Assembly (NCBI GenBank): GCA_965213845.1 | Contig: CBDCAI010000014.1 | Location: forward strand, 124,001-188,000 | DNA: 64,000 nt | DNA from: JBBROS01 sp965213845 | Lineage (GTDB): Bacteria > Pseudomonadota > Alphaproteobacteria > Acetobacterales > Acetobacteraceae | Reading direction: 5' to 3' | Part shown: positions 25,256 to 34,603 of the stretch, piece after piece | Position numbering within the stretch: position 1 is the first letter of the stretch | How the letters are laid out: each line of letters begins with the position of its first letter | The notes under the pieces: generated by a model | Told to the model about the DNA's origin: nothing | The model's input: the letters and a program-made list of their open reading frames with translations, nothing else | The model's database searches: none | Position numbers and translations under genes: made by a program

Positions 25256-26767
25256 TCAAGCGTAGTTCACCATTATGGTCTTCTTGTGCATGAAGTGCTC
25301 GAGCATCGACTCAAGGCTCGCTTCCTTGCCGAGGCCGCTGCTCTTGACCCCGCCATAGGACAGGTTCGCCTGCACGACCAGGTTCTGGTTGATCTGCACC
25401 AGCCCCGATTCCAGCCGGTGCGCCAGGTCGAGGCCCACCTTCAGGTTGTTGGTCCACAACGAGGCTGCCAGGCCGTACTCCGTGCCGTTCGCCTGCGCCA
25501 GCACCGTCTCCGCATCGTCGAACGGGAACACGACAGTCACCGGGCCGAAGATCTCCTCCTGCACCAGGCGGCTTTCGTTCGACAGGCCGGTGAAGATATG
25601 CGGCCGCATGAACAGGCCCTGGGCCAACCGCGGATCGCTCGGCATCGCGCTGGCGGCCCGTCCGGTCGCGCCCGGGGTCGCCAACCCCTCCTCCACGAAG
25701 CCCTTCACCTTGGCGAACTGCTCGGCGCTGATGATCGTGCCGATATCCGTCTTCTCGTCCAGAGGGTCGCCCATCACCATGGCATCGACCTTCTCCGCCA
25801 GCGCCGCGACGAACCGGTCGAAGATCGGCCGCTCGACGTAGATGCGGCTCGCCGCCGTGCAGCTCTGCCCCTGCCGGGTGAACCGCATGGAGGTGATGGC
25901 GCCCATCACCGTCTTCTCGAAGTCGCAGTCGGCGAAGACGATCATCGGGCTCTTGCCGCCCAGCTCGAGCGTGACCGGCACAAGCTTCTCCGCGGCCGCC
26001 CGCCCCACGATGCGTCCGACCTCGACCGAGCCGGTGAACGTCACCTTGCGGACCAATGGATGAGCCACCAGCGGCGCCCCGCATTCGGGGCCGAAGCCCG
26101 AAAGCATGTTGAAGCAGCCCGGCGGCAGGATCCGGTTCATCAGCTCGCAAATGCGCAATACGGTCAGCGGCGCTTCCTCGGCCGACTTCACCACGACGGT
26201 GTTCCCGGCCACCAGCGCAGGCGCCACTTTCAGCGCCATCAGCAGCATCGGCACGTTCCACGGGATGATCGCGCCCACCACGCCCAGCGGCTCCCGCACC
26301 GTCACGCTCAGCACGTTGGGTGCGAAGGGCACCGTCTCGCCCTTCAGTTCGCCGCCCAGCCCGCCGTACATCTCGAAGATGTCGGCCACCGCGCCCGCCT
26401 CGACCCGGCTCTCGGTCCGCAGCGCCTTGCCCGTCTCCAGCGCGATCAGCCGCGCGAGCTCCTCCTGGTGGTCGCGGATCAGCGCGGCGCACTGGCCGAC
26501 CAACGCGCCCCGCTTGCGGGACGGCATCTTGGCCCAGGCCTTCTGCGCCTGGTCGGCGTCCTGCACCGCGGCCTCCACGTCGGCCGCGTCGCCCTCGGCC
26601 GCGCGCGCGACCTCCTGCCCGGTAGCCGGGTTCACCACGGCGAAGGTCTTGCCCGAGCGTGCCGGGACGAAGCGGCCCCCGATGAAGTGCTTGCCCGACA
26701 GCGCCGTCGCCAGCGCCTGCTGGTCCAGCGTGACGGCTTCCGGGGTAGGGTGCGGACGGTCCAGCAT
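25256..26767 (-). CDS. NAD(P)-dependent aldehyde dehydrogenase
   Basis: The 503-residue enzyme oxidises an aldehyde to the acid in the cytoplasm. It has GVVGAIIPWNVPMLLM, the Rossmann turn FTGSVEVGR, the general base Glu in LELGGKSP (about residue 267) and the catalytic Cys in RQGQSCTAASR (about residue 301). EEIFGPVTVVFPF is also conserved. I start at the ATG at 26767; an upstream open frame overlaps the divergent CoA-transferase. The 109-bp gap to that gene should hold both promoters. The actual aldehyde is not evident. Confidence 0.93.
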   Translation of the reverse strand: MLDRPHPTPEAVTLDQQALATALSGKHFIGGRFVPARSGKTFAVVNPATGQEVARAAEGDAADVEAAVQDADQAQKAWAKMPSRKRGALVGQCAALIRDHQEELARLIALETGKALRTESRVEAGAVADIFEMYGGLGGELKGETVPFAPNVLSVTVREPLGVVGAIIPWNVPMLLMALKVAPALVAGNTVVVKSAEEAPLTVLRICELMNRILPPGCFNMLSGFGPECGAPLVAHPLVRKVTFTGSVEVGRIVGRAAAEKLVPVTLELGGKSPMIVFADCDFEKTVMGAITSMRFTRQGQSCTAASRIYVERPIFDRFVAALAEKVDAMVMGDPLDEKTDIGTIISAEQFAKVKGFVEEGLATPGATGRAASAMPSDPRLAQGLFMRPHIFTGLSNESRLVQEEIFGPVTVVFPFDDAETVLAQANGTEYGLAASLWTNNLKVGLDLAHRLESGLVQINQNLVVQANLSYGGVKSSGLGKEASLESMLEHFMHKKTIMVNYA

Positions 26768-26876
26768 CGGAGTTTTGCCCTTTAGGCTGATTTCGGTAAG
26801 GCTTGCACCGGACAATGGACCTGCCCCCCCGTCGGGACAAGAGTGGCGGGCCGCCAGCACGAGGATGCGCCCGCCG

Positions 26877-28103
26877 ATGACCGAGACCACGCCCCGTCCC
26901 CAGCCGACGGGCCCGTTGCAGGGCCTGACCGTCTTCGACCTCACCCGCGTGCTGGCCGGGCCCACCTGCGCCCAGATGCTCGGCGACCTCGGTGCCGACG
27001 TCATCAAGATCGAGCGACCCGGCGCCGGCGACGACACGCGCGGCTTCGCCCCTCCCTTCATGCCGGACACGCAGGAAAGCGCCTACTTCGTCGGCGTCAA
27101 CCGCAACAAGCGCAGCGTCACGCTGGACATCGCCACCCCGGAAGGCCAGGCCGTCGCCCTGCAGCTGATCGCCAAATGCGACATCCTGGTCGAGAACTTC
27201 AAGGTGGGTGCCCTGGCCAAGTACGGCCTCGGCTACGAACAGCTGCACGCCCGCTTCCCCGGCCTGATCTACTGCTCCATCACCGGATTCGGGCAGACCG
27301 GACCCTATGCGCCGCGCCCGGGCTATGACGGCCTGGTGCAGGCGATGGGCGGCGTGATGAGCCTGACCGGAGAGCCGGACGGCCTGCCCATGAAGGTCGG
27401 CATCCCCGTCGCCGACGTGTTTGCCGGGCTGTACGGCTGCATCGGCATCCTGGCGGCGCTCCGCCACAAGGCGGCGACGGGGCAGGGCCAGCAGATCGAC
27501 ATCGGCATGCTGGACACCCACGCCGCCTGGCTGGCGAACCAGGGCATGAACTACCTCGCCACCGGGGAAAGCCCGCCTCGCCTGGGCAACGACCACCCGA
27601 ACATCGTGCCGTATCAGGTGTTCCCCACGCAGGACGGCCATATCGTGCTGTCCATCGGCAACGACCCCACCTTCCGGCGCTTCTGCGAGAACGTGGGCCT
27701 GGACGCGCTCGCCACCGACGAGCGCACGGCCACCAACGGCGCCCGCGTCGCCAACCGCACCCTTGTCGCGGACCTCGTCACACCCGTCATGCGCCAGCAC
27801 ACCACAGACTGGTGGGTCGACAAGCTCGAGGCCCTCAAGATCGGCTGCGGCCCCATCAACACGCTGGAGAAGGTGTTCGCCGACCCCCACGTGAAGGCGC
27901 GCGGCGTGGTGGTGGAGATGCCGCACGCCGCCACCCCGAAGGGCGTGCGCGTCATCGCCAACCCGGTTCGCCTGAGCGAGACCCCCCCCGATTATCGCCG
28001 CCCGCCGCCCATGCTGGGCCAGCACACGGCCGAGGTCCTGGCCGAGATGCTGGGCTACGACGCCGACCGGGTCGAGACGCTGCGGCAGGCAGGTGTGGTC
28101 TGA
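26877..28103 (+). CDS. Class III CoA-transferase (CaiB/BaiF/FRC family)
   Basis: The protein is 408 residues. It has the family N-terminus (VFDLTRVLAGPTCAQMLGDLGADVIKIE), NRNKRSVTLD, VGIPVADVFAGLYG, and GQQIDIGMLDTHA with the catalytic Asp at about residue 213. These enzymes move CoA between carboxylic acids through an acyl-aspartyl intermediate. Length and sequence resemble the succinate/glutarate-type enzymes as much as formyl-CoA transferase. GAGGAT lies about 10 bases before the ATG at 26877. The downstream lipoprotein gene starts at the last base of its stop. It is divergent from the aldehyde dehydrogenase, so aldehyde-to-acid-to-CoA ester is a plausible shared route. Confidence 0.92.
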   Translation: MTETTPRPQPTGPLQGLTVFDLTRVLAGPTCAQMLGDLGADVIKIERPGAGDDTRGFAPPFMPDTQESAYFVGVNRNKRSVTLDIATPEGQAVALQLIAKCDILVENFKVGALAKYGLGYEQLHARFPGLIYCSITGFGQTGPYAPRPGYDGLVQAMGGVMSLTGEPDGLPMKVGIPVADVFAGLYGCIGILAALRHKAATGQGQQIDIGMLDTHAAWLANQGMNYLATGESPPRLGNDHPNIVPYQVFPTQDGHIVLSIGNDPTFRRFCENVGLDALATDERTATNGARVANRTLVADLVTPVMRQHTTDWWVDKLEALKIGCGPINTLEKVFADPHVKARGVVVEMPHAATPKGVRVIANPVRLSETPPDYRRPPPMLGQHTAEVLAEMLGYDADRVETLRQAGVV

Positions 28104-28924
28104 TGCGCGCGCTCGCGATCCTTCTCATGTTGGCCGGCTGTGCCGCGGCCGGGACCGTGCCGGGCGCGACCCCAGGCGGAACGCAGGGGGTCACGATCTC
28201 GACGCCCGAGGTCGAGCTGTTCGCCGCCTACGCCGTCCCGTCCGGTCCGGCCGTGGCCCCCGCGGTCGTGGCCCTGCACGGGTGCGGCGGCCCCTTCCCG
28301 GAGCGGGATGGGCAGTGGCGGGACCTTCTCGTGTCCGCAGGACACCCTGTGCTGCTGCCCGACAGCTTCGGCTCCCGCGGGCTCGGCTCCCAGTGCACCA
28401 CCGTCAACCGCGGCATCTCGCCGGGCGGGAAGCGCCGGGCCGATGCGGTGGCCGCCGTCCGCTGGCTGGGCGCGCAACCCACGACGCCCCCGGGCGGCGT
28501 CGTGGTCATGGGCTGGTCCAACGGCGGCAGCACCGTGCTGGCCGCCGCGGCCGAGGGCGTGATGCCGCCCGGCCAGGTGCGCGGCTTCGTCGCCTTCTAT
28601 CCGGGATGCCGCATCTACGCCGAACGACCCACCTGGCGCCCCGCGGCGCCGCTGCTGATCGTCATGGGCGACGCCGACGACTGGACCGCCGCAGCCCCTT
28701 GCAAGACCCTGGCCGAGCGCTTCCCGGACCGGATCAAGCTCGTGCTCTACCCCGGCGCCTACCACGACTTCGACGCGCCGAACCGTCCGGTGCGGATGCG
28801 TCGCGGGCTCGCCTTCACCGCGGGCGGCGGCGGCGCCGCGCACGTGGGCACGGACCCCGCCGCCCGCGAGGCCGCGCTGCGCGAGGTGCCGGCCTGGATC
28901 GCAAGCCTCGGCCCCGTGCAATGA
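28103..28924 (+). CDS. Lipoprotein alpha/beta-hydrolase (dienelactone-hydrolase-like)
   Basis: The protein is 273 residues. The N-terminus is a lipoprotein signal with lipobox LAGC ending at Cys17. The hydrolase triad is visible as GWSNGGS (Ser about 137), the Asp in VMGDADDW and the His in GAYHDFD. HGCGG near residue 55 forms the oxyanion region. It is likely anchored to a periplasmic-facing membrane and hydrolyses a small ester or lactone. Its ATG shares a base with the CoA-transferase stop (TGATG), so the two are coupled. Confidence 0.87.
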   Translation: MRALAILLMLAGCAAAGTVPGATPGGTQGVTISTPEVELFAAYAVPSGPAVAPAVVALHGCGGPFPERDGQWRDLLVSAGHPVLLPDSFGSRGLGSQCTTVNRGISPGGKRRADAVAAVRWLGAQPTTPPGGVVVMGWSNGGSTVLAAAAEGVMPPGQVRGFVAFYPGCRIYAERPTWRPAAPLLIVMGDADDWTAAAPCKTLAERFPDRIKLVLYPGAYHDFDAPNRPVRMRRGLAFTAGGGGAAHVGTDPAAREAALREVPAWIASLGPVQ

Positions 28925-29014
28925 CTGCCCAGCCATCTCGGTCCCAGGCGTCAGGCATGCTTTGAGGCCGGCCGGGCCACGTGATATGGCAAGGCCCACG
29001 AAAGGGCCCCAGCC

Positions 29015-30331
29015 ATGAATGACCAGACCGCCACCGCGAGCCTCGCGCGCTTCTTCTCCGCCCCGCTGGCCGACAGCGACCCCGAGCTGGCCGCCGCCAT
29101 CGGCGCCGAGCTCCGCCGGCAGCAGGACGGGATCGAGCTGATCGCCAGCGAGAACGTCGTCTCGGCCGCGGTGCTGGAGGCGCAGGGGTCCGTGCTGACC
29201 AACAAATACGCCGAGGGTTACCCCGGACGCCGCTACTACGGCGGCTGCTTCGAGGTGGACAAGGCCGAGGTCCTGGCCATCGAGCGCGCGAAGAAGCTGT
29301 TCGACTGCCAGTATGCGAACGTCCAGCCGCATTCCGGCGCGCAGGCCAACCAGGCCGTGTTCCTCGCCCTGGTGCAGCCCGGCGACACCATCCTGGGCAT
29401 GAGCCTGGCGGCCGGCGGCCACCTGACCCACGGGGCCGCCCCCAACCTGTCCGGCAAGTGGTTCCGCGCCGTGCAATACGGCGTGCGTGCCGACGACGGA
29501 CTGCTGGACTACGACGAGCTGGAGAGCCTGGCCCGCAGCGAGAAGCCGAAGCTGATCATCGCCGGCGGCTCCGCCTATCCCCGCATCATCGACTTCGCCC
29601 GCATCCGCCGCGTGGCGGACGAGGTGGGCGCGCTGTTCATGGTCGACATGGCGCATTTCGCCGGGCTGGTGGCCGCCGGGGTGTTCCCCTCGCCGCTGCC
29701 GCATGCCCACGTGGTGACCACCACCACCCACAAGACCCTGCGCGGCCCGCGCGGCGGCATGATCCTGTCCAACGACCTGGACCTCGGCAAGAAGTTCAAC
29801 TCCGCCGTGTTCCCGGGCCTGCAGGGCGGGCCGCTGATGCACGTCATCGCCGGCAAGGCCGCCGCCTTCGGCGAGGCGCTACGCCCGGAGTTCCGCCTCT
29901 ATCAGCGCGCCGTGATCGACAATGCCCGCATGCTGGCCGAAACGCTGATGGAACAAGGCTGCGACATCGTCACCGGCGGCACCGACAGCCACCTGATGCT
30001 GGTCGATCTGCGCCCGAAGCGGGTCACCGGCAAGGCGGCCGAGGCCAGTCTCGAGCGGGCCCACATCACCGCCAACAAGAACGCCATCCCTTTCGACCCC
30101 GCCAAGCCCGCCATCACCTCCGGCATCCGGCTCGGCAGCCCGGCCGCCACCAGCCGCGGCTTCGGCACGGCCGAGTTCCGCGAGATCGGCCTGATGATCA
30201 ACGAGGTGCTGGAAGGTTTGGCGCAGTCCAACAGCGACGACAACCGGGGCGCCGAAGCCGCTGTGGGCGCACGGGTCAGGGCGCTGTGCGCGCGATTCCC
30301 CATGTACGAGGGCGCCAACCTGACCCGCTGA
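29015..30331 (+). CDS. glyA: Serine hydroxymethyltransferase
   Basis: The 438-residue PLP enzyme interconverts serine and glycine with tetrahydrofolate and supplies one-carbon units. It has RQQDGIELIASENVVS, NKYAEGYPGRRYYGG, and the PLP lysine in TTTTHKTLRGPRGG (Lys about 239). The 90-bp upstream gap is too short for a glycine riboswitch and shows none. It leads glyA-nrdR-ribD, with nrdR 4 bases after its stop. Confidence 0.97.
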   Translation: MNDQTATASLARFFSAPLADSDPELAAAIGAELRRQQDGIELIASENVVSAAVLEAQGSVLTNKYAEGYPGRRYYGGCFEVDKAEVLAIERAKKLFDCQYANVQPHSGAQANQAVFLALVQPGDTILGMSLAAGGHLTHGAAPNLSGKWFRAVQYGVRADDGLLDYDELESLARSEKPKLIIAGGSAYPRIIDFARIRRVADEVGALFMVDMAHFAGLVAAGVFPSPLPHAHVVTTTTHKTLRGPRGGMILSNDLDLGKKFNSAVFPGLQGGPLMHVIAGKAAAFGEALRPEFRLYQRAVIDNARMLAETLMEQGCDIVTGGTDSHLMLVDLRPKRVTGKAAEASLERAHITANKNAIPFDPAKPAITSGIRLGSPAATSRGFGTAEFREIGLMINEVLEGLAQSNSDDNRGAEAAVGARVRALCARFPMYEGANLTR

Positions 30332-30335
30332 CCCC

Positions 30336-30794
30336 GTGCGCTGCCCGTTCTGCGGACACGAGGACACGCAGGTCAAAGACAGCCGGCCCAGCGACGACGG
30401 GTCATCCATCCGTCGTCGCCGCCAGTGCACCGGCTGCAACCAGCGCTTCACCACCATCGAGCGCGTGCAGCTGCGGGAGCTGACGGTGCTGAAGGCCGAC
30501 GGCCGCCGCGTGCCGTTCGACCGCGAGAAGCTCGGCCGCTCCATTCGCATCTCGCTCCGCAAGCGCCCGGTGCAGGAGGAGCAGATCGAGCGTATCCTGA
30601 ACGGCATCGTGCGGCAGCTGGAGGCGTCGGGCGAGAACGACATCCCGAGCAAACAGCTGGGCGAGGCGGTGATGGAGGTCCTGCGCGACGTGGACGCCGT
30701 GGCCTATGTGCGTTTCGCCAGCGTTTACCGGGATTTCAGGGAAGCCAAGGACTTCGAGAACTTCCTTGGCTCCCTGGATGAACCCGGGGCGTGA
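30336..30794 (+). CDS. nrdR: Transcriptional repressor NrdR
   Basis: The protein is 152 residues. The zinc ribbon uses Cys3, Cys6, Cys31 and Cys34 (MRCPFC and QCTGC), and the ATP-cone domain begins at VLKADGRRVPFDREK. It senses ATP/dATP and represses ribonucleotide reductase genes. The start is GTG, as the zinc ribbon needs. Its stop overlaps the ribD start (GTGA). No nrd gene or obvious NrdR box pair is in the window. Confidence 0.96.
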   Translation: MRCPFCGHEDTQVKDSRPSDDGSSIRRRRQCTGCNQRFTTIERVQLRELTVLKADGRRVPFDREKLGRSIRISLRKRPVQEEQIERILNGIVRQLEASGENDIPSKQLGEAVMEVLRDVDAVAYVRFASVYRDFREAKDFENFLGSLDEPGA

Positions 30795-31870
30795 CCGAGG
30801 ACCAGCACCACATGCGCGCCGCCCTCGCTCTGGCGCGCCGCAACCTCGGCAGCACCTGGCCCAACCCCAGCGTCGGCTGCATCCTGGTGCGGGACGGGCG
30901 GGTCATCGCGCGGGGCGCCACCGCACCCGGCGGACGCCCCCACGCCGAAGCCGCGGCCCTGGCCAGGGCGGATGCGCGCGGCGCGACGGCCTATGTGACG
31001 CTGGAGCCCTGCAGCCATACCGGGCAGACGCCGCCCTGCGCCGACGCCCTGATTGCAGCCGGCGTGGCCCGCGTCGTCGTGGCCTGCGGCGATCCGGACC
31101 CGCGGGTCTCGGGCGCCGGCCTGGCCCGCCTGCGCGCGGCCGGCATCGCGGTGACGGAGCATGTGCTGGAAGCGGAGGCCGAGTCGCTGCAGCGCGGCTT
31201 CCTGACCCGCATTCGCAACGGCCGTCCGATGGTCACGCTGAAACTCGCCACCACGCTGGACGGCTGCATCGCGACCGGCACCGGCGAGAGCCAGTGGATC
31301 ACGGGACCCGAGGCGCGCCGGGCCGCCCACGCCCTGCGCGGCCGGCACGACGCGGTGCTCGCCGGCATCGGCACCGTCCTGGCCGACGACCCGGCCCTGA
31401 CCTGCCGCATCCCGGGCTACCGCCCGCTGCCCGTGGTGCGCGTCGTTCTGGATCGCCATCTCCGGACGCCCCAGGGTGCGGCGCTGGTGCGCACCGCGCG
31501 GGAGGCCCCGACATGGATCCTGCACGGGCCCGCGGCCGACCCGCAACGCCGCATGGACCTGCAATCGGCAGGTGTCAGGCTCATCCCGCTGGACGGCGCG
31601 GCCGCGATTCCTGCGGCGCTGCAGGCTCTCGGTGCGGCCGGGCTGACCCGCGTCTTGGTCGAGGGTGGCGCCCGGGTCGCCGGCGCTCTGCTGCAGGCCC
31701 GGCTGGTGGATCGCCTCGCCTGGTTTCATGCGCCCGGGGTCATGGGCGGCGACGGGCTCGGGGCCGCCGCGGCCTTCGGGGTGGCGGCCCTGCCAGACAT
31801 GCCGCGCTTCCGGCGGATCGACTTGCAGTCGCTCGGGGCCGATCTGTTGACGACCTTCGAGGTCAGCTGA
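30791..31870 (+). CDS. ribD: Bifunctional riboflavin deaminase/reductase
   Basis: The protein is 359 residues. The N-terminal deaminase domain holds zinc ligands in RPHAEAAAL and LEPCSHTGQTPPC, and the C-terminal reductase begins at MVTLKLATTLDGCIATGTGESQWI (in two parts) and includes LVEGGARVAGALL. It catalyses two steps from the GTP-derived pyrimidine toward riboflavin. The start is GTG, inside the nrdR stop. Other rib genes are outside the window. Its last 8 bases overlap the tail of the convergent deacetylase gene. Confidence 0.95.
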   Translation: MTEDQHHMRAALALARRNLGSTWPNPSVGCILVRDGRVIARGATAPGGRPHAEAAALARADARGATAYVTLEPCSHTGQTPPCADALIAAGVARVVVACGDPDPRVSGAGLARLRAAGIAVTEHVLEAEAESLQRGFLTRIRNGRPMVTLKLATTLDGCIATGTGESQWITGPEARRAAHALRGRHDAVLAGIGTVLADDPALTCRIPGYRPLPVVRVVLDRHLRTPQGAALVRTAREAPTWILHGPAADPQRRMDLQSAGVRLIPLDGAAAIPAALQALGAAGLTRVLVEGGARVAGALLQARLVDRLAWFHAPGVMGGDGLGAAAAFGVAALPDMPRFRRIDLQSLGADLLTTFEVS

Positions 31871-32891
31871 ACGCGCCCAGCGTCCGCTGCAACAGCTGGC
31901 CGAGCCGGTCCGTGTCGTAGCCCCCCTCCTGGATGATCGCAGTGGGCAGGCCCAGCCCGGCGATCGCCGCCCCGGCCCGCGCGAACCCGTCCGCGCTGAC
32001 CCGCAGGAAACCGAGCGGCTCGTGCACACTGGCGTCGAACCCGAGGCTGAGCACCAGCGCATCCGCGTGGAACAGCCGGATGGCGGCCAGCCCCAGATCC
32101 AGCGCACCGAGCCAGGTCGGATCCTCCGCACCCCGCGGCAGCGGCAGGTTGACGTTCGCCCCGGCGCCGGGGCCGCCGCCCCGCTCCGTCGCATGGCCCA
32201 CGAACCACGGGTAGTAGCCCTCGGGGTCGCCGTGCAGCGACACGAACAGGATGTCCGGACGCTCCCAGAAGATGCCCTGCGTGCCGTTGCCATGATGGCT
32301 GTCGATGTCGAGCACGGCCACCCGCGCGGCACCCCGGTCGCGCAGGCGCTGGGCGGCGATCGCGGCATTGTTGACGTAGCAGTGCCCGCCCGCCCGCGCC
32401 GCATAGGCGTGGTGACCCGGCGGCCGCGTCAGCGTATAGGCGTGTCGCCCCGCCGCTGCTTCGTCGGCCGCTGCAACCGCGCCGAACGCGGCAGCCTCGG
32501 CCGCGGGCCAGGTTGCCGCCGCGATCGGGCACGACGTGTCCGCCGTGAACCAGCCGAGCTGGCCGATGACGGTATCCCCCGGCCGTGCCCCGTTGGCCAA
32601 CATCTCCGGGCTGGGGTGGATGTTCGGCACCAGCTCCGGCCCATGCTCCGGCAGCGCGTCCCAGGCGGCGGGGCCGTCGCGCAGGAAGTCCAGATAGGCT
32701 GGCGCGTGAACGGCCTCGAGTGCCGCACGCGGGGCAGGGGGGGGCGTCTCGGGCACCAGGCCCAGGGCTCGCACGCCCTCCAGCAGGGCCGTGGCGCGGG
32801 CCGGCACCTCGAAGTTCGGTCGGACGATCCCGCGCTGCAGGAAGAACTGCGGTGCATGGGTCAGTTGGATCGGGTCCCAGAAGACTCGCAT
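31863..32891 (-). CDS. Histone-deacetylase-family (acetylpolyamine amidohydrolase-like) protein
   Basis: The 342-residue zinc hydrolase has RPPGHHAYAARAGG, the zinc site DIDSHHGNGTQ (Asp and His) with the second Asp in LGFDASVHEP, and the catalytic Tyr in EGGYD. All active-site residues are present. Bacterial members deacetylate polyamines or other acetylated small molecules. The ATG at 32891 gives the natural N-terminus (MRVFWDP); upstream in-frame residues look like leader sequence. It overlaps ribD at its 3' end by 8 bases and is divergent from the solute-binding gene. Confidence 0.92.
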   Translation of the reverse strand: MRVFWDPIQLTHAPQFFLQRGIVRPNFEVPARATALLEGVRALGLVPETPPPAPRAALEAVHAPAYLDFLRDGPAAWDALPEHGPELVPNIHPSPEMLANGARPGDTVIGQLGWFTADTSCPIAAATWPAAEAAAFGAVAAADEAAAGRHAYTLTRPPGHHAYAARAGGHCYVNNAAIAAQRLRDRGAARVAVLDIDSHHGNGTQGIFWERPDILFVSLHGDPEGYYPWFVGHATERGGGPGAGANVNLPLPRGAEDPTWLGALDLGLAAIRLFHADALVLSLGFDASVHEPLGFLRVSADGFARAGAAIAGLGLPTAIIQEGGYDTDRLGQLLQRTLGAFS

Positions 32892-32988
32892 GACGGCACC
32901 GGTCTGGTTCTTGCTTCTCACGCTATCAGGGCAGGGCTGCTTGTCCACACGACACGGCGCGGGTTAGCGTCCGGTATCAGCTTCGGGG

Positions 32989-34602
32989 ATGCACATGGAT
33001 CGATCGACCGGCCTCTCGCGCCGCAGCCTCATCGCAGCGACCGCCCTGGGCGGCCTCGCGCCCGGCCTCATGACGCTGGACCAGGCCCGCGCGCAAGGGA
33101 TCACCCCCAAGCGCGGCGGCACCCTGAACGCGCTGCTGACCCCGGAGCCGCCGGTCCTGATCATGGGCGTCAACAACCAGGGTCCGACCCTGATGGCCGC
33201 CAGCAAGATCTTCCAGGGCCTCATCAAGTACTCCCCGACGCTCGAGCCCCTGCCGGAGCTGGCAAAAAGCTGGGAGATCTCGGACGACAAGAAGACCTAC
33301 ACGTTCCACCTGCAACCCAACGTGACGTTCCACGACGGCAAGCCCTTCACCGCAGACGACGTGATCTTCTCGATCATGAAGTTCCACATGGATCTTGCCC
33401 CCCGCGCCCGCGGCGTGTTCCTGAAGATCAAGGAAGCGACCGCCCCCGATCCCCTGACCGTCAAGCTCACGCTCGACAGCCCGTTCGAGCCGTTCCTGCT
33501 GATGTTCGACAGCACGACCTGCTGCATGGTCGCCAAGCACCTGTATGAAGGCACGGACTACCGCAACGCCCCGGCCAACCAGAAGCCGACGGGCACCGGC
33601 CCCTTCCAGTTCGTGGAATGGCAGCGGGGCAGCTTCATCCGCCTCAAGCGCTACGACGGCTACTGGAAGCCCGGCCAGCCCTACCTGGACGAGATCATCT
33701 ATCGGATCGTCCCCGACAGCCAGAGCCGCGGCATCGCGCTGCAGTCCGGCCAGGTGCAGCTGACCAGTGCCAGCGACATCGAGCCGTTCGACGTGCCGCG
33801 CTTCCAGGCGCAGCCCAACCTCAGCGTCTCGACGAAGGGGTGGGAGCTGTTCTCGCCGCTGATGTGGATCGAGCTGAACCACAGGGTCAAGCCGCTCGAC
33901 GACGTGCGCGTCCGCACCGCCATCAGCCAGGCGATCGACCGCGACTTCCTGTTGAAGCGCCTCTGGTTCGGTGTCGGCAAGATCGCCACCAGCCCGATCG
34001 CGTCCACCACCAAGTTCTACGACGGCACCACCAAGCTGCTCCCGTATGACCCGAAGGCCGCGGCGAAGCTGCTGGACGAGGCCGGGTTGAAGCCCGACGC
34101 GAACGGCATCCGCTTCAAGCTGCGCCACCTGACCCTGCCCTATGGCGAGGTCTGGACCCGGCTCGCTGAGTACTTCCGCACGGCGCTCAAGGCGGTGGGG
34201 ATCGAGGTCGTGCTCGAGAGCATCGACGCCGGCGGGTGGGCCAGCCGCCTCTCGGCCTGGGACTACGACACCAGCGTCAACTTCCTGTATCAGTTCGGCG
34301 ACCCGACGCTGGGCGTGGAGCGGACCTACGTCTCGAGCAACATCCAGAAGTCCGTCTTCACCAACACCGGCGGCTACAAGAACCCGAAGGTCGACGAGCT
34401 GTTCAACACAGCCCGCAACGATGCCGACCCGGCCGCGCGGCAGGCCGCATTCAGCGCGGTGCAGAAGCTGCTGGTGACCGAGATGCCGCAGATCTGGCTG
34501 CTTGAGATGTCGTTCCCGACGATCACGGACAAGAAGCTGCACAACGTCATCGAGCTCGGCACCGGAGTGCACGGCTGCTTCGACGACGTGTTCATCGCCT
34601 GA
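32989..34602 (+). CDS. ABC transporter solute-binding protein, peptide/nickel class (SBP family 5)
   Basis: The 537-residue secreted protein has a Tat-type leader (SRRSLIAATALGGLAP) and a likely cleavage after ARA near residue 36. The family 5 core is clear: LAKSWEISDDKKTYTFHLQ, FHDGKPFTADDVIFS, GTGPFQFVEW, and DDVRVRTAISQAIDRD. Such proteins bind peptides or other amino-compounds in the periplasm for an ABC importer. No permease or ATPase gene is here, so it is an orphan. The racemase-like gene begins 1 base after its stop. Confidence 0.92.
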   Translation: MHMDRSTGLSRRSLIAATALGGLAPGLMTLDQARAQGITPKRGGTLNALLTPEPPVLIMGVNNQGPTLMAASKIFQGLIKYSPTLEPLPELAKSWEISDDKKTYTFHLQPNVTFHDGKPFTADDVIFSIMKFHMDLAPRARGVFLKIKEATAPDPLTVKLTLDSPFEPFLLMFDSTTCCMVAKHLYEGTDYRNAPANQKPTGTGPFQFVEWQRGSFIRLKRYDGYWKPGQPYLDEIIYRIVPDSQSRGIALQSGQVQLTSASDIEPFDVPRFQAQPNLSVSTKGWELFSPLMWIELNHRVKPLDDVRVRTAISQAIDRDFLLKRLWFGVGKIATSPIASTTKFYDGTTKLLPYDPKAAAKLLDEAGLKPDANGIRFKLRHLTLPYGEVWTRLAEYFRTALKAVGIEVVLESIDAGGWASRLSAWDYDTSVNFLYQFGDPTLGVERTYVSSNIQKSVFTNTGGYKNPKVDELFNTARNDADPAARQAAFSAVQKLLVTEMPQIWLLEMSFPTITDKKLHNVIELGTGVHGCFDDVFIA

Positions 34603-34603
34603 G

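Noticed and set aside
28925..29014. Glycine riboswitch before glyA
   Set aside because: Only 90 bases are available, with no tandem aptamer-like pairing seen.
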